Below, piece by piece: positions 7,654-14,390 of a DNA stretch of 14,968 nt. Below the pieces are notes generated by a model that did no database searches, was not told the origin of the DNA, and worked only from the letters and a program-made list of their open reading frames with translations. Source of the DNA: Lachnospiraceae bacterium (GTDB lineage Bacteria > Bacillota > Clostridia > Lachnospirales > Lachnospiraceae). Within the stretch, counting starts at the first letter, position 1. Each line of letters starts with the position of its first letter. The stretch is taken from NCBI GenBank assembly GCA_003453515.1, contig DMLD01000046.1, positions 1-14,968 of the forward strand. Direction: 5' to 3'. A program made the translations under genes and the position numbers.

Positions 7654-8709
7654 TTATTCAAATACAACACAAGTCATGGACTGGTTGATGAACTGGTTGC
7701 AATTGTGCTCTCCATATCCGACATATCCGCAATGTGAGCCAAGTGCACCCATACGCTTAAGATAGTCATCAAACACACCGTTGTTTACAAAGAGCAGATA
7801 ACGGAAGGCACAATTAAGTGTGAACACTGCCGATATCTTGTTGAAATCGGCGTGGATCCTGTCAGTGGTATCCTGAACAACTTCCTTGTAGTCCCTGAGC
7901 TCGAGAATCGTCAGCACGTCGGAATCGTTGACCTGTCTGAAGCAGGCGAGACCGTCACCGACAACCTCCTTTATGGAGATGATACAGATATCGTTTCCTA
8001 TCATCTTTCCGAACGGATTCTTCATGGTCTGGTCAGAGATCGCCTTCTCAGGTATCCCCAGAGTCTCCATGTATACCTTCTTGGCAGGCTTACCGTTGAG
8101 CTTGCCCATGTAGTACTTGGAACGATCTGTGTTGGACGCGATGAAACGATAATCCTGCTTCATCGGCTTGTACACATTCTCCTTATAGACCTTAACTCTT
8201 CCGCCCTGATTCTTAACAAGTGCGTATGCATCGGCATCGGTATAGACCTTTCCGTTGCAGGAAACCTTTCCCTGGTCTCCGGTCCCGCCCATGAGCTGAA
8301 TACCGGCTTTGCCGAGAACTGTATCGATAGTTGTAAGCACACAGGCGTCATTGCCGGTACACAGATCTATACAAACGGTATTGCCCTTTTCAGCATGTAT
8401 CGTCTTCATATCCTGCTCGATCCTGCTAATATACTTAGCCGGCATCGTAGACACTTCCTCCAGTACGTTTGCCACGGCTGCTACTCCGGTAAATCCGACC
8501 ACACCAACACCGTTATCACAAACCTGAGCACCGTAGCTTATACCGATGGCACCGATAGACGGCACTCCCGGAAAAATAGCTTCAAGCTGTGCCACATGCT
8601 CCTCAAACTGCTTTTCATTTGACATAAGGATCAAAAAAGCAGGATTACTGATTCCGCTTACAGCAGCCTTAAGATCACCTGTACGGCTACTCCCATAAAT
8701 CTGTTTCAT
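7654..8709 (-). CDS. FIST domain sensor protein (FIST_N plus FIST_C)
   Basis: A 351-residue soluble protein matching the FIST architecture: an N-terminal FIST_N part (about 20-205, with [10 protein letters not shown] at 51-60 and MGGTGDQG at 140-147) and a FIST_C part (about 210-345, with [13 protein letters not shown] at 231-243 and a closing segment containing GYVGYGE, 328-334). FIST proteins are predicted intracellular sensors of small ligands, perhaps amino acids, and are often encoded beside chemotaxis or cyclic-di-GMP genes. The soluble transducer encoded 17 bases downstream fits that pattern. No signal peptide or membrane segment is seen. The ATG at 8709 follows GGAGG at a short four-base spacing. 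A good promoter lies at 8800-8828. The ligand cannot be read from the sequence. Confidence 0.85.
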   Translation of the reverse strand: MKQIYGSSRTGDLKAAVSGISNPAFLILMSNEKQFEEHVAQLEAIFPGVPSIGAIGISYGAQVCDNGVGVVGFTGVAAVANVLEEVSTMPAKYISRIEQDMKTIHAEKGNTVCIDLCTGNDACVLTTIDTVLGKAGIQLMGGTGDQGKVSCNGKVYTDADAYALVKNQGGRVKVYKENVYKPMKQDYRFIASNTDRSKYYMGKLNGKPAKKVYMETLGIPEKAISDQTMKNPFGKMIGNDICIISIKEVVGDGLACFRQVNDSDVLTILELRDYKEVVQDTTDRIHADFNKISAVFTLNCAFRYLLFVNNGVFDDYLKRMGALGSHCGYVGYGEHNCNQFINQSMTCVVFE

Positions 8710-8725
8710 GTACCCTCCAATCTTG

Positions 8726-8748
8726 GCGGATGAGTCATCTCATCACGC
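8726..8748 (-). promoter_or_regulatory. Small hairpin in the FIST leader just before the ribosome site
   Basis: GATGAG-ATGA-CTCATC is a perfect 6-bp stem with a four-base loop on the minus strand. Flanking GCG and CGC extend it past one bulged T. It ends 7 bases before the GGAGGG ribosome site of the FIST gene and has no U-tract. It could stabilise the mRNA or affect translation; this is inferred from position only. Confidence 0.35.
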
Positions 8749-8799
8749 TAAAAAGTTATTTCGAAGATCTTGAGGTAAATCCCCACCCCCGACCAAACG

Positions 8800-8828
8800 A
8801 TTGTATCATAAATGCGAAAAAAAAGCAA
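8800..8828 (-). promoter_or_regulatory. Promoter of the FIST/chemotaxis transducer operon
   Basis: Minus strand TTGCTT (8828-8823), 17-base spacer, TACAAT (8805-8800). This matches a housekeeping sigma-A promoter. The -35 runs into a T8 tract. The start near 8793 gives a leader of about 84 bases containing a G-rich stretch (8775-8790) and the small hairpin before the ribosome site. It is not a flagellar sigma-type promoter, despite serving a chemotaxis gene. Confidence 0.65.
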
Positions 8829-8849
8829 GCATTTTGAACAAAGAAACCC

Positions 8850-9788
8850 CTATAATCCACACCCGCTTTCAACCAGTTTATTCACAAGTGTTTCAATGCT
8901 TTCATAAGCGATCCTGTCGTAGTACATTAAACATTTTTCACGTTTAAACCATGTGAGCTGACGCTTTGCATAATGCCTCGAGTCCCTCTTCAGTATGTAT
9001 ACTGTCTCCTCAAGCGAGAGCTCACCCCTGATATACGCGGCGATCTCCTTGTACCCGAGCCCCTGCATGGACGTGCACCCGGGACTGACTCCCCTGTCGA
9101 TAAGCGCCCTTACCTCGTCGACCAGTCCCGCTTCAAGCATCATATCCACCCGTTTGTCGATACGCTCATACAGGACATCTCTCGGACTTGTCAGCACTGC
9201 ATAATGAAATGAATACGGGCTCTCCTTCTCCCTCTGCATACTGTTGTGCGCGGAAAAAAGCTCACCTGTGGTATGTATGTACTCGAGCGCGCGTATGACA
9301 CGCTTGATGTTGTTCGGATGGATGTCATCCGCTGCTTTGGCATCCTCCTTTTCAAGCATTTTGTGAAGCTGCTCCGCTCCCCCTTCATCCGCCAGCTTCC
9401 ACAGCTCATCCCTGTAAACGGTGTCCGGCTCAGCTGCTGAAAAATCTATGTCATACAGCACTGCCTGTATATAAAAGCCGGTGCCGCCGACAAGTATCGG
9501 CAGCTTCCCCCTGCCTGTGATATCCTCTATACATTTATCCGCAAGCCTCTTGTACGTCGCCGCGTCGAAATCATCTCTCGGATCACATACGTCGAAGAGA
9601 TGATGGGGAACAACCTCTCTTTGCTCTGCAGTGAGCTTTGCCGTACCTATATCCATCCCCTTGTATACCTGCATGGAATCGGCATTTATGATCTCGCCGT
9701 CAAGCCTTTTTGCAACCTCTATCGATATGTCCGACTTGCCGACAGCTGTCGGTCCGGATATGATAAACAGCCTTCTTTTTTTCTCCAA
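8850..9788 (-). CDS. miaA: tRNA dimethylallyltransferase MiaA
   Basis: Transfers a dimethylallyl group from DMAPP to N6 of A37 in tRNAs that read codons beginning with U (i6A). The protein has 312 residues, the usual family length. It shows the P-loop GPTAVGKS (12-19), NADSMQVYKGMDIGTAK (35-51) for substrate contacts, HHLFDV (62-67), GGTGFYIQAV (101-110), and the C-terminal RHYAKRQLTWFKRE stretch typical of bacterial MiaA. The start is TTG at 9788, five bases after AGGGGTG; no other start is available before Met39, so TTG is secure. The promoter at 9807-9835 would place the first transcribed base around 9800, giving a leader of only about a dozen bases with the ribosome site at its very 5' end. 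There is no clear intrinsic terminator after the gene. Confidence 0.96.
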   Translation of the reverse strand: MEKKRRLFIISGPTAVGKSDISIEVAKRLDGEIINADSMQVYKGMDIGTAKLTAEQREVVPHHLFDVCDPRDDFDAATYKRLADKCIEDITGRGKLPILVGGTGFYIQAVLYDIDFSAAEPDTVYRDELWKLADEGGAEQLHKMLEKEDAKAADDIHPNNIKRVIRALEYIHTTGELFSAHNSMQREKESPYSFHYAVLTSPRDVLYERIDKRVDMMLEAGLVDEVRALIDRGVSPGCTSMQGLGYKEIAAYIRGELSLEETVYILKRDSRHYAKRQLTWFKREKCLMYYDRIAYESIETLVNKLVESGCGL

Positions 9789-9806
9789 TATATCACCCCT
9801 CGAATC

Positions 9807-9835
9807 ATTTTACACAAAATCCGATAGACTTTCAA
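9807..9835 (-). promoter_or_regulatory. Promoter of miaA
   Basis: Minus strand TTGAAA (9835-9830), a 17-base spacer, then TAAAAT (9812-9807), preceded by TGTG that gives a TGn extended -10. Its -35 shares base 9830 with the -35 of the divergent promoter at 9825-9853. The ribosome site of miaA (9794-9800) is so close that the transcript leader would be about 12 bases. Confidence 0.7.
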
Positions 9836-9853
9836 GAAAAAATGTGATAAAAT
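9825..9853 (+). promoter_or_regulatory. Promoter of the DUF1836-pcrA operon
   Basis: TAGACT (9825-9830), a 17-base spacer, TAAAAT (9848-9853), with TGA in front of the -10. The -35 matches consensus at 4 of 6 positions and the extended -10 compensates. The -35 element touches that of the divergent miaA promoter, so only one polymerase could probably bind at a time. A start near 9860 gives a leader of about 86 bases containing the stem-loop at 9869-9908. Confidence 0.6.
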
Positions 9854-9868
9854 CGGAAAGTAACGTTG

Positions 9869-9908
9869 CTGTTCACGGCTGACAGATACACATATCAGCG
9901 ATGAACAG
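9869..9908 (+). promoter_or_regulatory. Stem-loop in the DUF1836 leader
   Basis: CTGTTCA (9869-9875) pairs with TGAACAG (9902-9908). After a two-by-two internal loop GCTGA (9878-9882) pairs with TCAGC (9895-9899), leaving a 12-base loop. The element sits just after the predicted transcription start, with no U-tract after it. It could be a leader RNA structure or, as DNA, a palindromic operator. Nothing in the sequence decides between these. Confidence 0.45.
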
Positions 9909-9945
9909 TTGACATGGAGCAAGACCTTATCTAAGGAGAATACCG

Positions 9946-10563
9946 ATGGCAGCAAAAAAAACAAACCAGAGATCCACAGAAGAAAGCCTTATGGATATCA
10001 TCAACACGATGAAAAAGATCGACTACATAGATCCTGAGATCATACCCGACATCGAGCTTTACATGGATCAGGTCACGACATTTATGGACGCACATCTCGG
10101 AGCGAGCAGGCGAAGTGATGAGGAAAAGGTCCTGACCAAGACAATGATAAACAACTATACCAAAAACGATGTCCTGCCCCCACCGGTAAAGAAAAAGTAC
10201 TCCAAGGAGCATATGTGCCTTCTTATTCTCCTGTACTATTTTAAAAATGTCCTCTCCATAGATGACATCCAAAAGATCTTTCATCCTCTAAAGGAGATGT
10301 TCTATGATGAAAAGGACCCTTCTATTGGAGTTGACGAGATCTACGCACAGATCTTTACGATGGAAAAAAAGATGACAGATAAGCTTACAAAGGATGTTCT
10401 GAGAAGATTTCAGGCATCACAGGAGCTTTTCCCGGATGTCGAGGACGAGCGCGAATCCGACTATCTTTCAAGATTTGCCTTTATCTGCCTGCTGTCATTT
10501 GACGCATATCTGAAAAAGCAGATGGTAGAGCGCCTGATCGATGAGACGCTCTCGGATATTTAA
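9946..10563 (+). CDS. DUF1836 family protein, probable MerR-like regulator
   Basis: A 205-residue soluble protein. The core at about 64-108 (NNYTKNDVLPPPVKKKYSKEH, then LLILLYYFKNVLSIDDIQ) matches the DUF1836 family of Firmicutes. It resembles the start of a MerR-type winged helix, in which the phrase about growing on a stalk before PPP and a basic stretch recurs. The N-terminal part (about 12-50) and the C-terminal part (about 125-205) are helical and acidic, possibly for oligomerisation or ligand binding. ATG at 9946 follows AAGGAG (9933-9938) at seven bases. pcrA starts 35 bases downstream, so both are likely on one transcript. The function of the family is not established. DNA binding is an inference from the resemblance, and autoregulation through the upstream palindrome is only a possibility. 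Confidence 0.75.
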   Translation: MAAKKTNQRSTEESLMDIINTMKKIDYIDPEIIPDIELYMDQVTTFMDAHLGASRRSDEEKVLTKTMINNYTKNDVLPPPVKKKYSKEHMCLLILLYYFKNVLSIDDIQKIFHPLKEMFYDEKDPSIGVDEIYAQIFTMEKKMTDKLTKDVLRRFQASQELFPDVEDERESDYLSRFAFICLLSFDAYLKKQMVERLIDETLSDI

Positions 10564-10598
10564 GGAACCCATTTTTATGACAACAATCGGAGGTTTTT

Positions 10599-12929
10599 AT
10601 GAACGATCTTCTAAGCGGACTGAACGACAAACAGAAGGAAGCTGTCCTTCACTTTGAGGGTCCTCTTTTGCTGCTTGCGGGTGCGGGATCCGGTAAGACA
10701 AGGGTACTTACCCACAGAATCGCATACCTGATCGCCAAGCGCGGTGTATCTCCATATCAGATACTTGCACTGACCTTTACCAACAAGGCAGCCGGCGAGA
10801 TGCGTGAGCGTGTCGATAAGCTCGTGACAAACGGCGCTGAAAGCATCTGGGTGTCCACCTTCCACTCTACCTGTGTCAGGATACTCAGAAGATATATAGA
10901 CCGACTCGGCTACGACAGAAGCTTCACCATCTACGATGGGGATGACCAAAAAGCACTTATGAAGGAGATCATACGCTCAAAAAACCTTGATCCGAAAAAA
11001 TTCAAGGAAAGAACCTATCTCTCCGCCATCTCCCACGCCAAGGATGAGCTTATGACACCCGAGATCTATGAAAAAGAGATGGGTGATGAATACAGCAAAA
11101 AGCTTTATGTCGAATTCTATTACGAGTATCAAAAACGACTCAAGGCAAACAACGCGCTCGATTTTGACGACCTCATCATGCTAACCGTGGAGCTTTTTAA
11201 AAATGAAAAGGACGTGCTTGAATACTATCAGGACAGATTCCGTTTCATACTTGTCGACGAGTATCAGGATACGAATACGGCACAGTTTGAGCTGCTTGCG
11301 AGACTGGCAGCAAAGTATAAAAATCTTTGCGTGGTCGGTGATGATGACCAGTCCATATACAAGTTTCGCGGTGCCAATATTTATAACATATTGAACTTTG
11401 AAAAGGTATTCCCGGATTCAACAGTCATCAGACTGGAGCAAAACTACCGCTCTACCAAAAACATTCTTGCCGCTGCATCGGAGGTCATAAAAAACAACAC
11501 GATGCGAAAGACAAAAACACTTTGGACAGATGCGGGCGAGGGCGATCCGATAAGCTATGAGAGGTATGAATCGGATTACGGCGAGGCAGAGGGCGTGATA
11601 AGCTCCATAATCAACAAGATAAAGGATAAGGGAGCCTCCTATTCCGACTTTGCCATACTCTACAGGACCAACGCCCAGTCGCGAATATTTGAGGAAAAGC
11701 TTGTGTTCTCCGGCATACCCTACCGCATAGTCGGCGCCATAAACTTCTATTCAAGAAAAGAGATCAAGGATATACTGAGCTATCTGAAGGTCGTCAACAA
11801 CGACTCCGACGATATCGCCGTCAAAAGAATAATCAATCTTCCGGCAAGAGGTGTCGGCAAGACCTCTGTTGACCGCATAGCGGAATACGCCTTGGAAAAC
11901 AATATATCCTTTTACCGGGCTTTGGAAAGTGCCGATGATATCCCGAATATATCAAGGAGTATAAAGGGGATAAGGTCATTTTTGGAAATGATAGACACCT
12001 ACAGAAAGCATCTCCCGGAGTATGAGGGCGAGGACGCACTTGATGAGCTCTCTCTGGAGGGGCTTGCGAGACTCATCATAGACGACACCGGATATGTAAA
12101 AGAGCTCGAGAGCGAGGAAACTCCCGAAGCGGAAGCAAAGATAGAAAACATAGAGTCCCTGATAAGCAAGATAGCCCAGTATGAGGAGGATACGGATGAG
12201 CCTACACTGGCAGGACTGCTCGAGGACATCGCCCTTGTATCCGACATCGACACCGTGGACATGGATGAGGACCGCGTGCTGCTGATGACACTGCACGGCG
12301 CCAAGGGACTCGAATTTCCGTATGTATACATGGTCGGTATGGAAGAAGGGATATTCCCGGGCGGCTCGGCTGTTTTCGGTGATGACGAGTCGGAGCTCGA
12401 GGAGGAAAGAAGGCTCTGCTATGTCGGCATAACCAGGGCAAAGTATGAGCTCACACTTACCTGCGCCGGAAGACGCATGAGAAACGGCAATCCCGAATTC
12501 AATCCGCCGTCAAGATTTATCAACGAGATACCGAGATATCTGATCCATCAGACCTCATCAAGCAAGGCGAATTTCAATACCTCGGGCTATACCGGAGGTT
12601 TCGGGGTCAATAAGTATGCTTCATCCGGCTACAACACTCCTGCCTCACACGGTACGGACATGAAAGCAGCCAAGCGATACTCACCGAACAACTCCAAGAA
12701 TCTGTTTTCAAACAATCCGTATATCAGCAAGGGCATGTCTGCTCCCGCTTCCGCCGCGGCAGCCGGCACGGATTACGCTCCCGGAGACAGGGTGACCCAT
12801 GTCAAATTCGGAGAAGGCACTGTAACGGACGTCACGGACAAGGGAAGCTATACCGAATTATCGATAGAATTTGAGGACTTCGGAACAAGAAAGCTGAGGT
12901 CTACCTTTGCCGGGATCACGAAATCGTAA
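10599..12929 (+). CDS. pcrA: ATP-dependent DNA helicase PcrA (UvrD/Rep family)
   Basis: A 776-residue superfamily 1A 3'-5' helicase acting in nucleotide excision repair, plasmid replication and removal of RecA or RNA polymerase from DNA. Motifs in order: Q motif NDKQKEAV (9-16), Walker A AGAGSGKT (27-34), Ia TFTNKAAGEM (59-68), II VDEYQDTN (219-226), III GDDDQSIYKFRGA (247-259), IV QNYRSTKNIL (281-290), V VLLMTLHGAKGLEF (560-573), VI YVGITRAK (608-615). A low-complexity Ser/Gly/Asn/Ala linker (about 651-727) leads to a Tudor/KOW-like tail (about 728-772, RVTHVKFGEGTVTDV) of the kind that binds RNA polymerase in Bacillus PcrA. ATG 10599 follows GGAGG (10589-10593) at five bases. Length and motifs are complete. 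Confidence 0.97.
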   Translation: MNDLLSGLNDKQKEAVLHFEGPLLLLAGAGSGKTRVLTHRIAYLIAKRGVSPYQILALTFTNKAAGEMRERVDKLVTNGAESIWVSTFHSTCVRILRRYIDRLGYDRSFTIYDGDDQKALMKEIIRSKNLDPKKFKERTYLSAISHAKDELMTPEIYEKEMGDEYSKKLYVEFYYEYQKRLKANNALDFDDLIMLTVELFKNEKDVLEYYQDRFRFILVDEYQDTNTAQFELLARLAAKYKNLCVVGDDDQSIYKFRGANIYNILNFEKVFPDSTVIRLEQNYRSTKNILAAASEVIKNNTMRKTKTLWTDAGEGDPISYERYESDYGEAEGVISSIINKIKDKGASYSDFAILYRTNAQSRIFEEKLVFSGIPYRIVGAINFYSRKEIKDILSYLKVVNNDSDDIAVKRIINLPARGVGKTSVDRIAEYALENNISFYRALESADDIPNISRSIKGIRSFLEMIDTYRKHLPEYEGEDALDELSLEGLARLIIDDTGYVKELESEETPEAEAKIENIESLISKIAQYEEDTDEPTLAGLLEDIALVSDIDTVDMDEDRVLLMTLHGAKGLEFPYVYMVGMEEGIFPGGSAVFGDDESELEEERRLCYVGITRAKYELTLTCAGRRMRNGNPEFNPPSRFINEIPRYLIHQTSSSKANFNTSGYTGGFGVNKYASSGYNTPASHGTDMKAAKRYSPNNSKNLFSNNPYISKGMSAPASAAAAGTDYAPGDRVTHVKFGEGTVTDVTDKGSYTELSIEFEDFGTRKLRSTFAGITKS

Positions 12930-12946
12930 TTTTTTTTAAAAAAGGG

Positions 12947-12975
12947 TGGAAATCCTTTTAAAAATGTGCTAATAT
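12947..12975 (+). promoter_or_regulatory. Promoter of the small acidic membrane protein
   Basis: TGGAAA (12947-12952), a 17-base spacer, TAATAT (12970-12975), preceded by TGC giving an extended -10. The -35 matches 4 of 6. The site begins 17 bases after the pcrA stop, within an AT-rich gap that has no good terminator for pcrA (a weak AAAAGG/CCTTTT stem lacks a following T-run). A start near 12982 gives a leader of about 80 bases. Confidence 0.5.
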
Positions 12976-13061
12976 AAATAAAGATGATGACTTGGGCGAG
13001 CCGGAGGTTCGTTTCACGTTTGAATACTTATCGAAACAGTTTGTGATTGGAGGATAACACC

Positions 13062-13343
13062 ATGAGTGAGAAGTTTGACGAGATAATGAATGCAGTAAAG
13101 GCAAATGAGCTTGTTCGCAAGATCCGCAAGCAGGAGGAGGAAAAGAAGGGTCACCCGGTGATCGTTGTTCTCGCCATCATAGGAGCAGTTGCAGCAGTTG
13201 CTGCCATAGCCTATGCCGTATACCGTTATATGAATCCCAAGTATGCTGATTTTGACGCAGACTTTGATTATGATGAATTTGAGGATGATTTTGATGAGGA
13301 TTTCTCAGATGACGATGACGCATTCGAGTCATCAGGAAAGTGA
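13062..13343 (+). CDS. Small single-pass membrane protein with acidic aromatic-spaced tail
   Basis: A 93-residue protein of unknown function. A charged helical N-terminus (1-30, ending in KQEEEKKG) is followed by one hydrophobic segment at about 32-56, rich in Ala, Val and Ile. A tail (about 62-90) consists almost wholly of Asp, Glu and aromatic residues, with Phe at 64, 68, 73, 77, 81 and 88. I take ATG at 13062, eight bases after GGAGG (13049-13053). The TTG at 13047 overlaps that ribosome site and is unlikely. The gene has its own putative promoter. Its TGA stop abuts the TGA of degV on the opposite strand, leaving no intergenic base. I do not recognise the family; similar short acidic-tailed proteins occur in Lachnospiraceae, as far as I recall. 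Confidence 0.8.
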   Translation: MSEKFDEIMNAVKANELVRKIRKQEEEKKGHPVIVVLAIIGAVAAVAAIAYAVYRYMNPKYADFDADFDYDEFEDDFDEDFSDDDDAFESSGK

Positions 13344-14222
13344 TCACATTGTCTCCTCTACCTTTTTTGATACGGCAAGAGCCAATGCCCCCGGTCCGAT
13401 GTGACAGGCGATGCTGAGCGACAACGGATCTACGACGAGATCGTGCTCGGGAAATGCCTCTCTGACCTCAGCCTCGTACTGCTTCAGCTCTTCCTTATTT
13501 CCCTGCGTATACGCGATCTCCAGGTGGCAGTTACTGCCCGAGGGATCCATAAATCTTGTTTCCATATCCTTTTTGATCGCCTTTATCATAGCAGTCTTTC
13601 CCTGACGTACGGTCTTTGCCTTGGTATATGCGTCAAGCTTTTCTCCCTGTATCTGCAAAACCGGATGTATCTTGAGCAGTGTTCCTATAGCGGCGGCAGC
13701 AGGCGTGATCCTCCCGCCCTTCTTAAGGTAATATAACGTGTCCATCATTATATATATACTGGATTCGAATTTCTCACGCAGAAGTACCTCTTTTATCTCG
13801 ACTCCGCTCATACCCTTCTTCGCCATTGCAAGCGCGTCCAAAGCGGACTGTCTCTGCGTTACGGATATGCGCTGATTATCAACGACATGAACTCTTCCGT
13901 TGAACTCTCCGTCATATGAAAGCGCAAGCGCCATCTCACAGGAGCTGCTAAGCCCACTGGACATCGGTATAAAGACGACCTCATCATTTGTCTTAAGAGC
14001 CTTCCGCCATGTCTCTATCATGGTATCGGGTGTGGGCTGTGAGGTCTTTACATCGACCTTTTCCTCAAGATGCTTGTAGAACTCGTCCTGAGTCATGGTT
14101 ATATCCTCATAGAACACCTCATCATTGATATAAAACGGCATGGGTATGACCGTCAGCCCAAGGTCACTTGCCTGAGACTGGGTGATACCGCTGTTACTGT
14201 CAGTTATGATTCCAACACTCAT
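13344..14222 (-). CDS. DegV family fatty-acid-binding protein
   Basis: A 292-residue EDD-fold protein. DegV/FakB proteins bind a fatty acid and present it to the kinase FakA, which makes acyl-phosphate for phospholipid synthesis; the partner kinase gene is not here. Visible signatures: IITDSNSGI (5-13), KTSQPTP (59-65) with Thr60 and Ser61 in the family's ligand site, MSSGLSSS (87-94), the LKKGGRI stretch (166-172) and HIGPGALAL (274-282) near the end. The start is ATG 14222, seven bases after GAGGAG; the frame stays open to 14288, but that part crosses the hairpin and promoter sequences. The gene has a nested promoter pair upstream. Its stop codon abuts that of the convergent small membrane protein. 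Several DegV paralogues usually exist, so the exact ligand is unknown. Confidence 0.93.
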   Translation of the reverse strand: MSVGIITDSNSGITQSQASDLGLTVIPMPFYINDEVFYEDITMTQDEFYKHLEEKVDVKTSQPTPDTMIETWRKALKTNDEVVFIPMSSGLSSSCEMALALSYDGEFNGRVHVVDNQRISVTQRQSALDALAMAKKGMSGVEIKEVLLREKFESSIYIMMDTLYYLKKGGRITPAAAAIGTLLKIHPVLQIQGEKLDAYTKAKTVRQGKTAMIKAIKKDMETRFMDPSGSNCHLEIAYTQGNKEELKQYEAEVREAFPEHDLVVDPLSLSIACHIGPGALALAVSKKVEETM

Positions 14223-14261
14223 GTTTACTCTCCTCTTCAAATACGATAGTATTACGCAAAA

Positions 14262-14288
14262 ATGGCTCCTGCACAACACAAGAGCCAT
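14262..14288 (-). terminator. Terminator-like hairpin in the degV upstream region
   Basis: On the minus strand ATGGCTC (14288-14282), a 13-base loop, GAGCCAT (14268-14262), then four further Ts. It is the second terminator-like element after the chemotaxis transducer and lies 39 bases before degV. It could stop readthrough, or attenuate degV. One of the two candidate degV promoters would start transcription at its 5' base, the other inside its loop. Confidence 0.55.
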
Positions 14289-14315
14289 ATTACTATATTA
14301 TACTAAATCTGTCAA
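14287..14315 (-). promoter_or_regulatory. Promoter(s) of degV
   Basis: Minus strand TTGACA (14315-14310), a perfect -35, a 17-base spacer and TAATAT (14292-14287). A second candidate is nested in it: TATAAT (14302-14297), a perfect -10, with GTGTCA (14325-14320) 17 bases upstream. Predicted starts are near 14280 and 14290. Either would give a leader of about 60-70 bases before the ATG at 14222. Confidence 0.65.
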
Positions 14316-14360
14316 ACTCTGACACATGGTTTTTAAAACCACTAACTAGACCGCTTTTCT

Positions 14361-14390
14361 AAAAGGATCACTGAATTGATCAGTGTATCC
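14361..14390 (-). terminator. Intrinsic terminator of the chemotaxis transducer at the window end
   Basis: Starting at the first base after the TAA stop on the minus strand: GGAT-a-CACTGA (14390-14380), a five-base loop, TCAGTG-ATCC (14374-14365), then TTTT. The stem is 10 bp with one bulged A. The downstream run continues TTTTAGAAAA, so the U-tract is short but adequate. Confidence 0.7.

Noticed and set aside
7852..8622. 256-codon open frame on the plus strand
   Set aside because: It is fully antisense to the well-supported FIST gene, has no good ribosome site, and its translation has no recognisable domain; it mirrors the codon bias of the opposite strand.
8817..8830. T8 tract on the minus strand as a miaA terminator
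   Set aside because: No stable stem precedes the tract; it is better explained as part of the FIST promoter spacer.
9909..9937. TTGACA followed 17 bases later by TAAGGA
   Set aside because: The -35 is perfect, but the -10 candidate is poor and overlaps the ribosome site of the DUF1836 gene.
12930..12960. AAAAGG/CCTTTT stem after pcrA as a terminator
   Set aside because: The stem is short and AU-rich and no T-run follows on the plus strand; the T-run precedes the stem.
14223..14288. 22-codon N-terminal extension of DegV
   Set aside because: It covers the hairpin, while ATG 14222 has a well-spaced GAGGAG and starts at the family's normal N-terminus.
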